A DNA stretch of 59,623 nt. Source: Acidimicrobiaceae bacterium (GTDB lineage Bacteria; Actinomycetota; Acidimicrobiia; Acidimicrobiales; Aldehydirespiratoraceae). This document shows positions 16,757-25,195 of the stretch, piece after piece; within the stretch, counting starts at the first letter, position 1, and the number at the start of each line of letters is the position of its first letter. The notes beneath the pieces are model-generated. The model worked only from the letters and a program-made list of their open reading frames with translations, did no database searches and had not been told where the DNA came from. The stretch covers positions 1-59,623 of the forward strand of contig VYCW01000137.1 in assembly GCA_009843735.1 (NCBI GenBank), given 5' to 3'. The position numbers were made by a program, and so were the translations under genes.

Positions 16757-16796
16757 GAGGTGCTCCTTGGGTTGTTTGGGTTCGGATCTGCGATGG

Positions 16797-17747
16797 TCAC
16801 GAGTATCGAGTTGGCGGGTTCGGATCGATGTGCGCCACAGCCATCCCGGTGAGCCATTCCGGCATCGGCGAGTACACGATGGGCTGACCCGGCGCATGTC
16901 CGAGTGCTGCCGCCATGACCAGCCAGGCCCTGATTTCGTTGCCGCCGTTGCCGGCCGTGGCGACGAGCTGATCGTCGGACCATCGCTGCGGCGCCGCGTG
17001 CAGCTCACCGGTTGCGAGCAACTCGAGGAACGTCCTATCGAACTCGGTGTTGATCTGCGCCGGAGCTCCCACGATGAGCGGCCGACGTTTCGCTTCGTAC
17101 CGTTCCCAGTTGCCGCGACCCTCGCGGAACGACTCGGCCAGGAACTCCTCGGCTTCGCCCTCGGGCGCGCGCCAGTCGGGAAACGGGATCTGGTGCGACA
17201 GACCACCGGTACCGATGACCGCGATCCGCCGGTCGCCGGGTAGGCCGTGGAGGACGTCCCTGAGGGCTGCGCCGAAGGCGAGGCACCGTGCGAGGCTCGG
17301 TAATGGCGGAGCGAACACATTGATCACGATCGGGATCGACGGGACGCCGTCGGGAACCAAGTATTGGATGGCGTGGGATATCCCGTGATCCACCTGGATC
17401 CGGGTGGAGAATGCGGCATCGAAACCGGCCCCGAGCATCCCTTCGCATACCGCCAGTGCGGCGTCGGGGTCGGCTGGCTGGGGCCCCGACGGTGTGCCGT
17501 GCTCGCCCGCGGCGACCACCTCGTCGACACCGACCGCGAAGGGCGGCATGAGGTCGAGCCAGAATCCCCGGAAGTGGTTCGAGCCCACGATGACGACGAG
17601 GTCCGGTCTCGCGGCCTCGAGCGACGTCTTCGCAGTGGCCAGCCCGTTGCGAAAGTCGTGGGCGCGCTCGAGATGATCAACCTCGTCCCAGCGAGTGTTC
17701 ATGAGCGTCGTGTGCGATGCGCCGACCCCCGCCACTATCCGGGTCAC
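16797..17747 (-). CDS. Class III (LigB-type) extradiol ring-cleavage dioxygenase
   Basis: The protein has 316 residues from GTG 17747, which overlaps the upstream stop as GTGA; ATG 17762 would add five residues. Expected iron-ligand and catalytic histidines are in GASHTTLM and VGSNHFRGFW, with further conserved blocks (DHGISHAIQYLVP, IGTGGLSHQI). The family includes 2,3-dihydroxyphenylpropionate and protocatechuate 4,5-dioxygenases and opens catechol-type rings beside a hydroxyl group using Fe(II) and O2. It sits between the M20 amidohydrolase and the meta-cleavage hydrolase. Confidence 0.9.
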   Translation of the reverse strand: MTRIVAGVGASHTTLMNTRWDEVDHLERAHDFRNGLATAKTSLEAARPDLVVIVGSNHFRGFWLDLMPPFAVGVDEVVAAGEHGTPSGPQPADPDAALAVCEGMLGAGFDAAFSTRIQVDHGISHAIQYLVPDGVPSIPIVINVFAPPLPSLARCLAFGAALRDVLHGLPGDRRIAVIGTGGLSHQIPFPDWRAPEGEAEEFLAESFREGRGNWERYEAKRRPLIVGAPAQINTEFDRTFLELLATGELHAAPQRWSDDQLVATAGNGGNEIRAWLVMAAALGHAPGQPIVYSPMPEWLTGMAVAHIDPNPPTRYS

Positions 17748-19045
17748 GAGGCGACTCCGCACATATCGACCGTGATCCGGATGAGCAGCTTCGTCAGCCG
17801 CTCCATGTCGACCACGTCCACCGCGTTCATCCCGAGCTGGAAATCGATCTCGTCATGACCGTCGAGCCGCTCCGGTGAGACCTTGGGGAGCCCGACACGG
17901 GCGGTTGGCACACCGAGAGTGCGCATGATGTTGGCATCGGTCGCGCCGGAGAGACCGCCGATCGGCGAGTGGTCGACGCCGGTCAACTCCTCCCAACAGC
18001 GGATCGACGACTGGATGATGTCCTCGTCGGGCGACGTGCTGGTGCCCGGCACCGACACGAGCTGGCGCCACGAGACATCGGCGCCGATGCTCCCGGCCAG
18101 CCGATCCAACTCGTCACCGAACTCCTGGGCAGCTTGCTCCGACGACGTTCTCGGATTCAGCCGGAGGTCGACCCAGAATCGACACACCGCCGTGGTGAAC
18201 GCGGGCATGTGCGGCCAGCCGCCATCGATAGCGGCAACCACCGCCTGGGGCGCGATCAACCGATCGCGGTGCCTCTCCGTCCACTGGGGAAACCAGTCCT
18301 CAAGGCCCTCGATGATCTTGCCGGCATCGGCGATGGCGTTGCGATATGGCAAGAGATGCCGGCTGCCGACATACGTGTGGCTGCCGCGGACCTCGACCTC
18401 GAACCAGCTGAGGCCCACCTCCTCCCACGACACCGCCCAACCGGTTTTGGCGATCACTCCATGGTCGGGTCGCAGCAGTTCGACCAGCCGAGCACAGCCG
18501 ACGCCGTGGCCGTCAGCGAGGCCCGGACCTCTGCTGTTGGCCGGCATGCCTCCGGCGCCGAACCCGACGAGCAGGTCCCCCTCGAGCCTGGCACCGCTCG
18601 CGGCCAGCGCCTCTGCCGCGGCCATCACACAGGCAGCATGTCCCTTCGGATTCTGGGCACCGAGCCCGATGACCACATCACCACGAACATCAGCCGCAGG
18701 CCGCATGTCGGGCCTGAGTTCGGGGCCGATCCACGGAACGTCGGCAGACTCGCTGCCCACGCTCAAGGTGTCGATCGGCGAGTAGAGCATGAGCGACGCC
18801 CCATCCCCGGCGCCGGGCAGCCTGCCGTGGGCGCTCGCCATCGTGTCATCGATGGGCTGCACCTGGCCGGCAAGGTCGGCCTTCGACAGCTCCTCCGCTA
18901 TCAGGGCGGCGAGCTCGACTTCCTCGCCCGTCGGTGAGGGCACGTTGACTATGGCGGAGCAGAGTTCGACCAGGCGGTCGCGAGTCACCATGGCCTCGGC
19001 GGCAGCAGTGACCGAGGCCGCGTCGGCTGGGGCGGAGTCAGGCAC
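17744..19045 (-). CDS. M20-family metallo-amidohydrolase, atypical first metal motif
   Basis: The protein has 433 residues from GTG 19045, which overlaps the stop of the 38-residue gene. M20 landmarks are the N-terminal SAIVNVPSPTGEE, GAQNPKGHAACVMAAAEAL, the dimerisation-domain strand WFEVEVRGSHTYVGSRH and the C-terminal SGATDANIMRTLGVPTARVGLP. The usual first metal motif (H-x-D) reads L-Y-S-P-I-D-T, so the His is replaced by Pro. It may cleave an amide bond of a ring-opened intermediate. The reaction is not readable, and the lost ligand raises doubt about standard two-zinc catalysis. Confidence 0.8.
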   Translation of the reverse strand: MPDSAPADAASVTAAAEAMVTRDRLVELCSAIVNVPSPTGEEVELAALIAEELSKADLAGQVQPIDDTMASAHGRLPGAGDGASLMLYSPIDTLSVGSESADVPWIGPELRPDMRPAADVRGDVVIGLGAQNPKGHAACVMAAAEALAASGARLEGDLLVGFGAGGMPANSRGPGLADGHGVGCARLVELLRPDHGVIAKTGWAVSWEEVGLSWFEVEVRGSHTYVGSRHLLPYRNAIADAGKIIEGLEDWFPQWTERHRDRLIAPQAVVAAIDGGWPHMPAFTTAVCRFWVDLRLNPRTSSEQAAQEFGDELDRLAGSIGADVSWRQLVSVPGTSTSPDEDIIQSSIRCWEELTGVDHSPIGGLSGATDANIMRTLGVPTARVGLPKVSPERLDGHDEIDFQLGMNAVDVVDMERLTKLLIRITVDMCGVAS

Positions 19046-19154
19046 TCGGCGTACCGACCCACGTACCCGTGAGCTTCGTGAGCAGATGCACGAGGTGCCT
19101 CCTGCATGCGTAGCAGGCGCCGGCGAGGGCGGCTATGGCTATCAGCTTCCTCAC
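19038..19154 (-). CDS. Small single-span membrane protein, 38 residues, coupled on both sides
   Basis: It reads MRKLIAIAALAGACYACRRHL, split by VHLLT, then KLTGTWVGTPSA. The GTG at 19154 overlaps the stop of the hydrolase as GTGA. Its TGA (19040-19038) lies inside the first codons of the M20 gene (GTG 19045). One hydrophobic helix with positive flanks is predicted. I know no family for it. The exact stop/start chaining of three genes suggests it is really translated and may help tether or couple pathway enzymes; that role is inference. Confidence 0.55.
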   Translation of the reverse strand: MRKLIAIAALAGACYACRRHLVHLLTKLTGTWVGTPSA

Positions 19155-20035
19155 GATGGCCGTCCAGCTTCCCGGTCGGCCTGGTCGAGGAATCCAGTGA
19201 CCATCGAGTAGTAGTGCTGTGGGCGCTCCTCCTGAAGGTGATGCGAAGCCTTGTCCATCACGTAGAGCTGGCCGTGCTCGATCATGCGGGCGAGCATGAG
19301 CGGGTAGTCGGGTGTGAGGAAGTCGTCGTACATTCCCCACGCGAACAGCACCGGGCACTTGATTCGGCCGAGTTCCCCGGTCATGTCCTGCCACTCGCCT
19401 CGCGGACTGTCGGAACGGGCCGCGAGCTCCACCTCCTGGGGGTCGATCGACTGCTTGAACCGCATGGTGACGGTGGCGTCGGGGATCTCGTCGGCGTCGT
19501 ACCACTCGAGGTCGGCCATGAGCTGTCGCATCTTCTCCCAGGTGGGTCCCTCCGGACCGCCGAAGTAGCGGTCGCGGGCCTTGCGCCCCCGCCTCGCTCC
19601 TTCGGGGAGCGGCGCGAGCGGACCGTAGAACACCGGCATGGAACCGGTGACGACCAATGACCGAGCCCGATCGGGGTAGTTGGCTGCCAGATTCAAAGCG
19701 ATGGTTCCGCCCCAGCTGTTGCAGATGAAATCGGCGCGGTGCACGTCGAGCGAGTCCATGAGGTCGCAGATCGTCCTGGCGTGGAAGTCCCACATCGGGC
19801 CACTGATCGTGCACTTCTCCGACTTGCCGTACTGGAGCAGGTCCACGAGAAGGCACCGCCGATCTTCGGCGAAGAGTGGGGCGACCGGGCCGAAGTCGGT
19901 CCACGCGGTACAGCCGGGTCCGCCTCCGTGGAGGAAGAAGGTGGGCCTGCCCTCCCCCATCTCGATCACGTGATAGCCGAGTCCGTTCGCGTCGACGATG
20001 CGGCCGGCCGGCTCGGGTTGAATGTCGACCGGCAT
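19151..20035 (-). CDS. Alpha/beta hydrolase, BphD-like (meta-cleavage-product hydrolase)
   Basis: The protein has 294 residues. The oxyanion motif FLHGGGPGCTAW and the elbow CNSWGG (Ser107) are characteristic of C-C hydrolases such as BphD. The acid and His regions are AWGMYDDFLTP and DKASHHLQEERP. It starts at ATG 20035, one base overlapping the Rieske gene stop (TGATG). With the other two hydrolases of the operon it suggests two or more hydrolytic steps after ring cleavage. Confidence 0.88.
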   Translation of the reverse strand: MPVDIQPEPAGRIVDANGLGYHVIEMGEGRPTFFLHGGGPGCTAWTDFGPVAPLFAEDRRCLLVDLLQYGKSEKCTISGPMWDFHARTICDLMDSLDVHRADFICNSWGGTIALNLAANYPDRARSLVVTGSMPVFYGPLAPLPEGARRGRKARDRYFGGPEGPTWEKMRQLMADLEWYDADEIPDATVTMRFKQSIDPQEVELAARSDSPRGEWQDMTGELGRIKCPVLFAWGMYDDFLTPDYPLMLARMIEHGQLYVMDKASHHLQEERPQHYYSMVTGFLDQADREAGRPS

Positions 20036-21351
20036 CAGGCGCCGTCTCCGTCGGCGCTGCCGGGCGCGTCGCTCGCCTTGGACGAGGTGAGCGCGTCTTC
20101 AGGCATCACGTAGTCGTCGTCGAAGGGGTTGCCCTCCTCGACCAGCCGCCGCCACTCAAGCAGCGAGATGTCGGGTCGGTAGAGGCGCTCGGGCGGGGCG
20201 TCGGTCGCCTCGACCATCCAGCCGTCCTGCGCGGAGAAGTTGCCGTGGAAGAGCCACCGGATCCCGCCCAGGTACTTGGCGTAGAAGACGGCCTTCGCCA
20301 GTCCGGTCTTGAACTGGACCATCACGCCGACGTACTTCGTGCGCCCCTTCTCAATGGGCACGTAAAACTCGTAGTGGATGAACTGCGGGTAGGCGATACG
20401 GAGGACGCCCGGGAGGCTCAGCGACGCGAATCCGGGGAGGTCCTGGCTCAAGATGTAGGGGTCGTTCCTCTTCGCCCCACCGGTGTTGCCCAGCATCTTG
20501 CCCTGATGCTGTCTCGGCTTGATCTTCCAGGGCCGCGCATTGCTCCACGTGCCGAGGCCGGGAAACTCGGCCTCCCAGTGCCGCTCGTCCTCGATGCGAT
20601 ATATCCACCGACCGTGGCGCTCGATGTGCACGATGTTCCACGTCGGCATGGTCTTGAAGATGCGCCAGTAGGACGTGCGGTGCAGGTACTTGGCATGCCC
20701 CTCGTCGAAGCCGTTCTCGGCGAAGAGCCGCCAGTCGCCGTCGCGGTCCTCGACGCGGCCGCCCACCGCGTACGGAGGCGGATTTTGGAGCTCCTCGGGG
20801 AGCTGCTCATGAAGCGGATGGGGCTCGCGATCGCCGATGAACACCCAGACGAGCCCGACCGCCTCATCGACGGGGTAGGTCTCGACCGCGACCTTGCCGC
20901 AAATCGGCGAGTCGGGCCCGTCGGTGATGACCGCGACGAGTTCGCCGGTGCTCAGGTCATAGGTCCACGCGTGGTACGGGCACGTGACCGTGCCGGGAAA
21001 CTCCTCGACCCCCATAGACAGCGGCACGCCGCGGTGCAGGCACCGATCGTGCAGCGCATGGGCGACCCCGTGCTGGTCGCGCTGGAGCATGATCTTCTCT
21101 CCGCACACCGTCACCCCGACGGGCTTCCGGCCCACCTCGGCCGACCAGTAGACGGGATACCAGTAGTTGCGCAGGCCGGAGGCCGCCGCTTCGTATGCGG
21201 GCCACGACGACCAGTCGGCCCGCCCGGTCGCCTTCTTGGCGGCGCCGCCGCGCCGGCGCCGCGCCATGAGGGCTGCGGCGCGATCGGCCGGGCTCGCCTC
21301 GCCTGGCCCCGTTGCTGCGTCTGCACCCTCTAGAGACATGTCATCATCCAC
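20035..21351 (-). CDS. Rieske non-haem iron oxygenase, alpha (catalytic) subunit
   Basis: The protein has 438 residues. The Rieske 2Fe-2S motifs are CLH (C104, H106) in [14 protein letters not shown] and CPYH (C124, H127). The mononuclear iron site is [14 protein letters not shown] (D216, H219, H224). An Ala/Arg-rich N-terminus of about 45 residues precedes the domain. Such enzymes insert O2-derived oxygen into aromatic rings or demethylate. No beta subunit, ferredoxin or reductase gene is in the window, so electrons must come from proteins encoded elsewhere. It is in the same transcript as the Mo hydroxylase. Confidence 0.93.
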   Translation of the reverse strand: MDDDMSLEGADAATGPGEASPADRAAALMARRRRGGAAKKATGRADWSSWPAYEAAASGLRNYWYPVYWSAEVGRKPVGVTVCGEKIMLQRDQHGVAHALHDRCLHRGVPLSMGVEEFPGTVTCPYHAWTYDLSTGELVAVITDGPDSPICGKVAVETYPVDEAVGLVWVFIGDREPHPLHEQLPEELQNPPPYAVGGRVEDRDGDWRLFAENGFDEGHAKYLHRTSYWRIFKTMPTWNIVHIERHGRWIYRIEDERHWEAEFPGLGTWSNARPWKIKPRQHQGKMLGNTGGAKRNDPYILSQDLPGFASLSLPGVLRIAYPQFIHYEFYVPIEKGRTKYVGVMVQFKTGLAKAVFYAKYLGGIRWLFHGNFSAQDGWMVEATDAPPERLYRPDISLLEWRRLVEEGNPFDDDYVMPEDALTSSKASDAPGSADGDGA

Positions 21352-21360
21352 GGCTGAGAC

Positions 21361-21825
21361 TCATCCACGCGTTGCGGCTATCTCTACCACCGCGTCGATG
21401 ATCTTGTTGTAACCCGTACACCGGCAGAGGTTGCCGCTGAGTCCTTCGCGGATCGCCTTCTCGTCTGCTTCGATGCCGTCGCGGATCAGCTGCTCGGCCG
21501 CGACGAGCATGCCGGGGGTGCAGAAGCCGCATTGCGCCGCACCGTGCCGAACGAACGCATCCTGTAGATCGCTCATCGTTCGGCCCCGTCCTGCGAGGCC
21601 CTCCACGGTGATGATCGTCGAACCGTCGACCTGGGCGGCGAGCTGGAGACACGAGACGACGGTTCGGCCGTCGACGAGAACGGTGCATGAGCCACAGTCA
21701 CCGGTCAGGCAGCCCCACTTCGTGCCGGTGAGCCCGATGTCGTCTCGCAGCACACCGAGGAGCGTCTGCGTCGACTCGACGTTCTCGCGGTAGGGGTCGC
21801 CGTTGATGGTCAAGCTGAGCTTCAT
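21361..21825 (-). CDS. Molybdenum hydroxylase small subunit, two 2Fe-2S clusters
   Basis: The protein has 154 residues from ATG 21825 (MKLSLTINGDPYRENV). The plant-type cluster ligands are in KWGCLTGDCGSCTVLVDGR with a later SC. The C-terminal cluster has QCGFCTPGM and NLCRCTGY. It passes electrons from the Mo site to FAD in xanthine dehydrogenase-family enzymes. It overlaps the FAD subunit gene by 4 bases and is followed by the Rieske gene after 9 bases. Confidence 0.95.
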   Translation of the reverse strand: MKLSLTINGDPYRENVESTQTLLGVLRDDIGLTGTKWGCLTGDCGSCTVLVDGRTVVSCLQLAAQVDGSTIITVEGLAGRGRTMSDLQDAFVRHGAAQCGFCTPGMLVAAEQLIRDGIEADEKAIREGLSGNLCRCTGYNKIIDAVVEIAATRG

Positions 21826-22778
21826 CGGACCGGTCCGTTCTCGCGACCGGGGAGCACTTCGGGGTCGAATCCGTTCGGCGGAGCAAGCCTGTCGATCGGC
21901 CACGTCCCGCGGGCGCGGGCCGCCGCGATCCGGATGGCGCGAGCGGTCAGCACGGCGACGACATGCCGTCGATAGTCGGCGGTGCCCCGGGCGTCGCTGA
22001 TCGGCGAGCACGCATCGCGTGCTCGTGCTGCCGCTTCTGCGAGAACATCGGGATCGAGCACATGACCGACAGCGATGTCGTCGAGCCCCGGCACGAGCAT
22101 CGGGATCGGGCTGACTGCGCCCAGGCCGACTCGCAGCGCAGTGACGGTGTCGCCGTCGGTCTCCACACTGGCGGCAACGCCGGCTCCGGCCAGGTCCATG
22201 GCCCAGCGGATGGTCTGGCGGATGTAGCACGAGCCGATGCCGTCGGGCACGGCCGCGGTCACCGATACGAGCATCTCACCCGGTGCCAGGCTCGTCGTTC
22301 CCGGGCCGGTAGCGAGGTCGGCAAGATCGATCGATCGCTCACCGCTGGGCCCGGCGAGCGCGGCCGAAGATCCGAATACCAGGAGCGGAGGAGGCATCTC
22401 GGCCGAGGGCGTTGCATGGCAGAGGTTCCCGCCGAGCGTGGCCATGTTGCGGATCTGGACGCTGCCCAGCACCCGGGCCGCCTCGACTAGGGCCGGCGCG
22501 GTGTCCGCCAGTTCCCGGCTCGTCTCGATGGAACGAATGGTGGTGGTCGCCCCGATCGTCAAGTCATCGCCGTCCCGGACGATGCCACCGGTGTCGAGGT
22601 GCGATATGTCCACCAGCCACCCGGTCGACAGCCGCCCCAGCCGCCGGTCGATCATCACGTCGGTGCCGCCGGCGATGGGCACCGCGCCCGGATGGTCGGC
22701 GAGGAACCGGACGGCCTCGGCGACGTCCGCGGGCCGGAACACCTCGGCGGCCGGGGCCGCGACCGGCGCGGCGGTCAT
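21822..22778 (-). CDS. Molybdenum hydroxylase FAD subunit (CoxM-like)
   Basis: The protein has 318 residues from ATG 22778. The FAD-binding signatures PIAGGTDVM (AGGTD) and NMATLGGNLCHATPSAEMPP (TxGGN) are typical of CoxM/XDH medium subunits, followed by the CO-dehydrogenase flavoprotein C-terminal domain. It overlaps the large subunit stop as ATGA. Confidence 0.93.
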   Translation of the reverse strand: MTAAPVAAPAAEVFRPADVAEAVRFLADHPGAVPIAGGTDVMIDRRLGRLSTGWLVDISHLDTGGIVRDGDDLTIGATTTIRSIETSRELADTAPALVEAARVLGSVQIRNMATLGGNLCHATPSAEMPPPLLVFGSSAALAGPSGERSIDLADLATGPGTTSLAPGEMLVSVTAAVPDGIGSCYIRQTIRWAMDLAGAGVAASVETDGDTVTALRVGLGAVSPIPMLVPGLDDIAVGHVLDPDVLAEAAARARDACSPISDARGTADYRRHVVAVLTARAIRIAAARARGTWPIDRLAPPNGFDPEVLPGRENGPVR

Positions 22779-25108
22779 GCCGATGCCTCCCCGGTCCGCT
22801 GGTCGACGACGGTCGAGGTCTCGTTCCGCTGGATCCAGTCGACGACCTTCCACGGTCGCATCGGGTACTCGCGGGGCCTGATGCCGATCGCGTCGGCGAC
22901 CGCGTTGGCGATCGCCGCGGGCGGGAGGATGATGCCCCCCTCGCCGATGCCCTTCGCTCCGTAGGGTCCCTCGGGGTCGATCGTCTCGACGAGCGTCACG
23001 TCGATGCGGGGCGGGTCGGCCGCCGTCGGCATGCCGTAGTCGTGGAGGTTCGGAGCGAGGAACCGGCCGTCCTGCACCGGCAGCTCCTCGGTCAGCGCCA
23101 GCCCGATGCCCATGACCGCGCCGCCCTCGATCTGGCCCTCGCAGCTCATCGGGTTGATCGCCCGACCGACGTCGTGCGCGGCCCACAGGCCGACGACCCT
23201 GATCATGCCGGTCTCGGGATCGACCTCGACCTCGGCCACGTGCGCGCCGAATCCGTACGCCGCCGAGATGTTGCCGATGAATCCCTCGTCCTGCTTCTCG
23301 GTCGGCGGGTCGTAGAACGCCGACGACATGATGATCGAGGACTGCTCGCGCAGGAGCCGGCGGCGGATCGCCTTGGCGTACGGCACGGCGGTGTCGCGGT
23401 CCCCGTTGCGCAGGATCATGCCGTCCTCGATGTCGAGCTCGGCCGCGGCGATGCCCAGTGTCTCGGCTGCGGCTTCGAGCAGCTTCGCCTTGGCCCCCCG
23501 GGCTGCGAGCCGGGCCGCGTTGCCGGCGACGAACGTCGTTCGGCTGGCGTGAACGCCAACATCCCACGGCTTCACGTCGGTGTCGCTGTTGGTGACGGTC
23601 ACCACGTCGACAGGCACACCGATCTCTTCGGCGACGATCATGGCCAGCACCGTCTCGGAGCCCTGGCCGAGCTCGGACGACCCCGAGATGAGCGCCACCT
23701 GGCCGGAGTCGTCGATCTTGATCATGGCGCCGCAGCCGTCGGACCCGTAGATGCGTGCGCCTCCGCCGACATGGATGTAGGTGGCCGCCCCGAGGCCCCG
23801 GAACTTCTCGCGCTGTGTCCCTCTCCGCTCGACCCAGCCCGACCTGTCGCGGACGGCTTCGAGACACTCGGTCAGGCCGCACGTCGTGATCTCGAGACCC
23901 TGGGTCGTCGTGGAGTCGGCGGTGTTGGCGTTCTGTAGGCGGAAGGCGATCGGGTCGATGCCCAGGGCGTCGGCCAGCTCCTCGGTCTGCTGCTCGACGG
24001 CGAATGTGGCCTGGGGGTTGCCGAAGCCGCGCACCGAGCCGCCGTAGTTCTTGTTCGTGTACACCACAGCGCTTCTGACCCGGGAAGCCGGGACCTGGTA
24101 GAGCGACGTGACGGTGTTCATCGCAACCAGCATGGCGTGGGAGCCCCAGGCGTTGTAGGCGCCGTTGTCGGAGACGACCTCCGCGTCGCGGAAGGTGATG
24201 TTGCCGTCGGCGTCGGCGCCGGTGCGCAGCTTGAAGTGGATCGGTTGCCTGGTCCGGGCGCCGATGAACTCCTCTTCACGGGTCAGGGCGAGCTTCACGG
24301 GCCTCTGAGCGGCCTTCGCCAGCAGGACGGTGATGAAGTCGTGGGTGTCGATGTCGATCTTGCCGCCGAAGCTTCCGCCGACCGGCGGCTGCTTGATCGT
24401 GATGCGCTGCCAGTCGAGACCGAGGCAGTCGGCCAGTTCCTTGCGGTACATGAACACCATGTGCACCGGCGAGATGACGGTGAGGTGGCCCGTGGGATCG
24501 AAGTCGGCGATGACCACGTGCGTCTCGATCGGGGCCGGGGCCGCCTGCGGGCTCGAGTAGGTGCCCTCGACGATGACCGCGCTGTCTCGCTCGGCCGCCG
24601 CCAGGTCACCGGTCTCGAAGTCCCATCGCATCGAGACGTTGCCCTCGATGTCGAGCTCTTCGTGGATGACGGGGGCGCCGGGCAGCATCGCGGCGTGCGG
24701 GTCGTCCACCTCGGGGAGCAGGTCGTAGTCCACGTCGATCAGGTCGAGCGCCTGCTGTGCGATCTCCGCGTCGACCGCTGCGACCGCGGCGACCTCGTCG
24801 CCGATGCACCGGACCTTCCTGCTCTTGAGCGGCTCGTTGTCGTGGCCGTAGCCGAATGATCTCTGCGTGACATTGCCGGCATGTATCACGGCGTGGACGC
24901 CGGGGAGCGCCTCAGCCTTCGAGACGTCGATCGAGACGATGCGGGCGTGGGCGTGGGGGCTTCGCTTGATGGCGGCGGTCAGCAGACCCGGGATCCGCAT
25001 GTCGTCGGCATACACCGTCGCCCCCGTCACCTTGTCGGGAGCATCAAGCTTCGGAATCCTCTTCCCGACGACGCTGTGGGCGTCGGATGTCGCTTGGGTC
25101 ACGGCCAC
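22775..25108 (-). CDS. Molybdenum hydroxylase large subunit (molybdopterin-binding)
   Basis: The protein has 777 residues from GTG 25108 behind a GAGAGGGG Shine-Dalgarno. The N-terminal a/b hammerhead domain (RIPKLDAPDKVTGATVYADD) precedes the Mo-cofactor domains with PPVGGSFGGK, GSVRGFGNPQ and SSELGQGSET. The catalytic Glu motif is GAKGIGEGG near the C-terminus. The family hydroxylates carbon next to a ring N, aldehydes, CO or CoA-bound aromatics with water as oxygen source. The active-site loop does not carry the Cu-binding Cys of CO dehydrogenase that I could spot. With the Rieske and extradiol enzymes, an (N-hetero)aromatic substrate is most likely. Confidence 0.92.
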   Translation of the reverse strand: MAVTQATSDAHSVVGKRIPKLDAPDKVTGATVYADDMRIPGLLTAAIKRSPHAHARIVSIDVSKAEALPGVHAVIHAGNVTQRSFGYGHDNEPLKSRKVRCIGDEVAAVAAVDAEIAQQALDLIDVDYDLLPEVDDPHAAMLPGAPVIHEELDIEGNVSMRWDFETGDLAAAERDSAVIVEGTYSSPQAAPAPIETHVVIADFDPTGHLTVISPVHMVFMYRKELADCLGLDWQRITIKQPPVGGSFGGKIDIDTHDFITVLLAKAAQRPVKLALTREEEFIGARTRQPIHFKLRTGADADGNITFRDAEVVSDNGAYNAWGSHAMLVAMNTVTSLYQVPASRVRSAVVYTNKNYGGSVRGFGNPQATFAVEQQTEELADALGIDPIAFRLQNANTADSTTTQGLEITTCGLTECLEAVRDRSGWVERRGTQREKFRGLGAATYIHVGGGARIYGSDGCGAMIKIDDSGQVALISGSSELGQGSETVLAMIVAEEIGVPVDVVTVTNSDTDVKPWDVGVHASRTTFVAGNAARLAARGAKAKLLEAAAETLGIAAAELDIEDGMILRNGDRDTAVPYAKAIRRRLLREQSSIIMSSAFYDPPTEKQDEGFIGNISAAYGFGAHVAEVEVDPETGMIRVVGLWAAHDVGRAINPMSCEGQIEGGAVMGIGLALTEELPVQDGRFLAPNLHDYGMPTAADPPRIDVTLVETIDPEGPYGAKGIGEGGIILPPAAIANAVADAIGIRPREYPMRPWKVVDWIQRNETSTVVDQRTGEASA

Positions 25109-25140
25109 GGTCGGCCCCTCTCGTTGCAGGCCTGTCCGGC

Positions 25141-25146
25141 ACTATA
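25141..25146 (-). promoter_or_regulatory. -10 box TATAGT for the Mo-hydroxylase/ring-cleavage operon
   Basis: TATAGT on the minus strand would start RNA near 25134 and give a leader of about 25 bases containing the GAGAGGGG site before GTG 25108. Confidence 0.5.
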
Positions 25147-25149
25147 TAT

Positions 25150-25177
25150 CGATTTTCCTACGAGTGCCAGAAAATCG
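25150..25177. promoter_or_regulatory. Candidate operator between the divergent catabolic operons
   Basis: CGATTTTC (25150-25157) and GAAAATCG (25170-25177) form a perfect 8-bp inverted repeat with a 12-base gap, so the arms are two helical turns apart. It covers the -35 zones of both the minus-strand TATAGT promoter and the plus-strand TACGGT promoter. The PaaX-type regulator encoded in the plus-strand operon is the obvious candidate to bind it. Confidence 0.6.
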
Positions 25178-25182
25178 TATGG

Positions 25183-25188
25183 TACGGT
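25183..25188 (+). promoter_or_regulatory. Leaderless -10 box TACGGT for the acyl-CoA synthetase operon
   Basis: TACGGT, 7 bases, then ATG 25196. Confidence 0.55.
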
Positions 25189-25195
25189 TCAGGCC

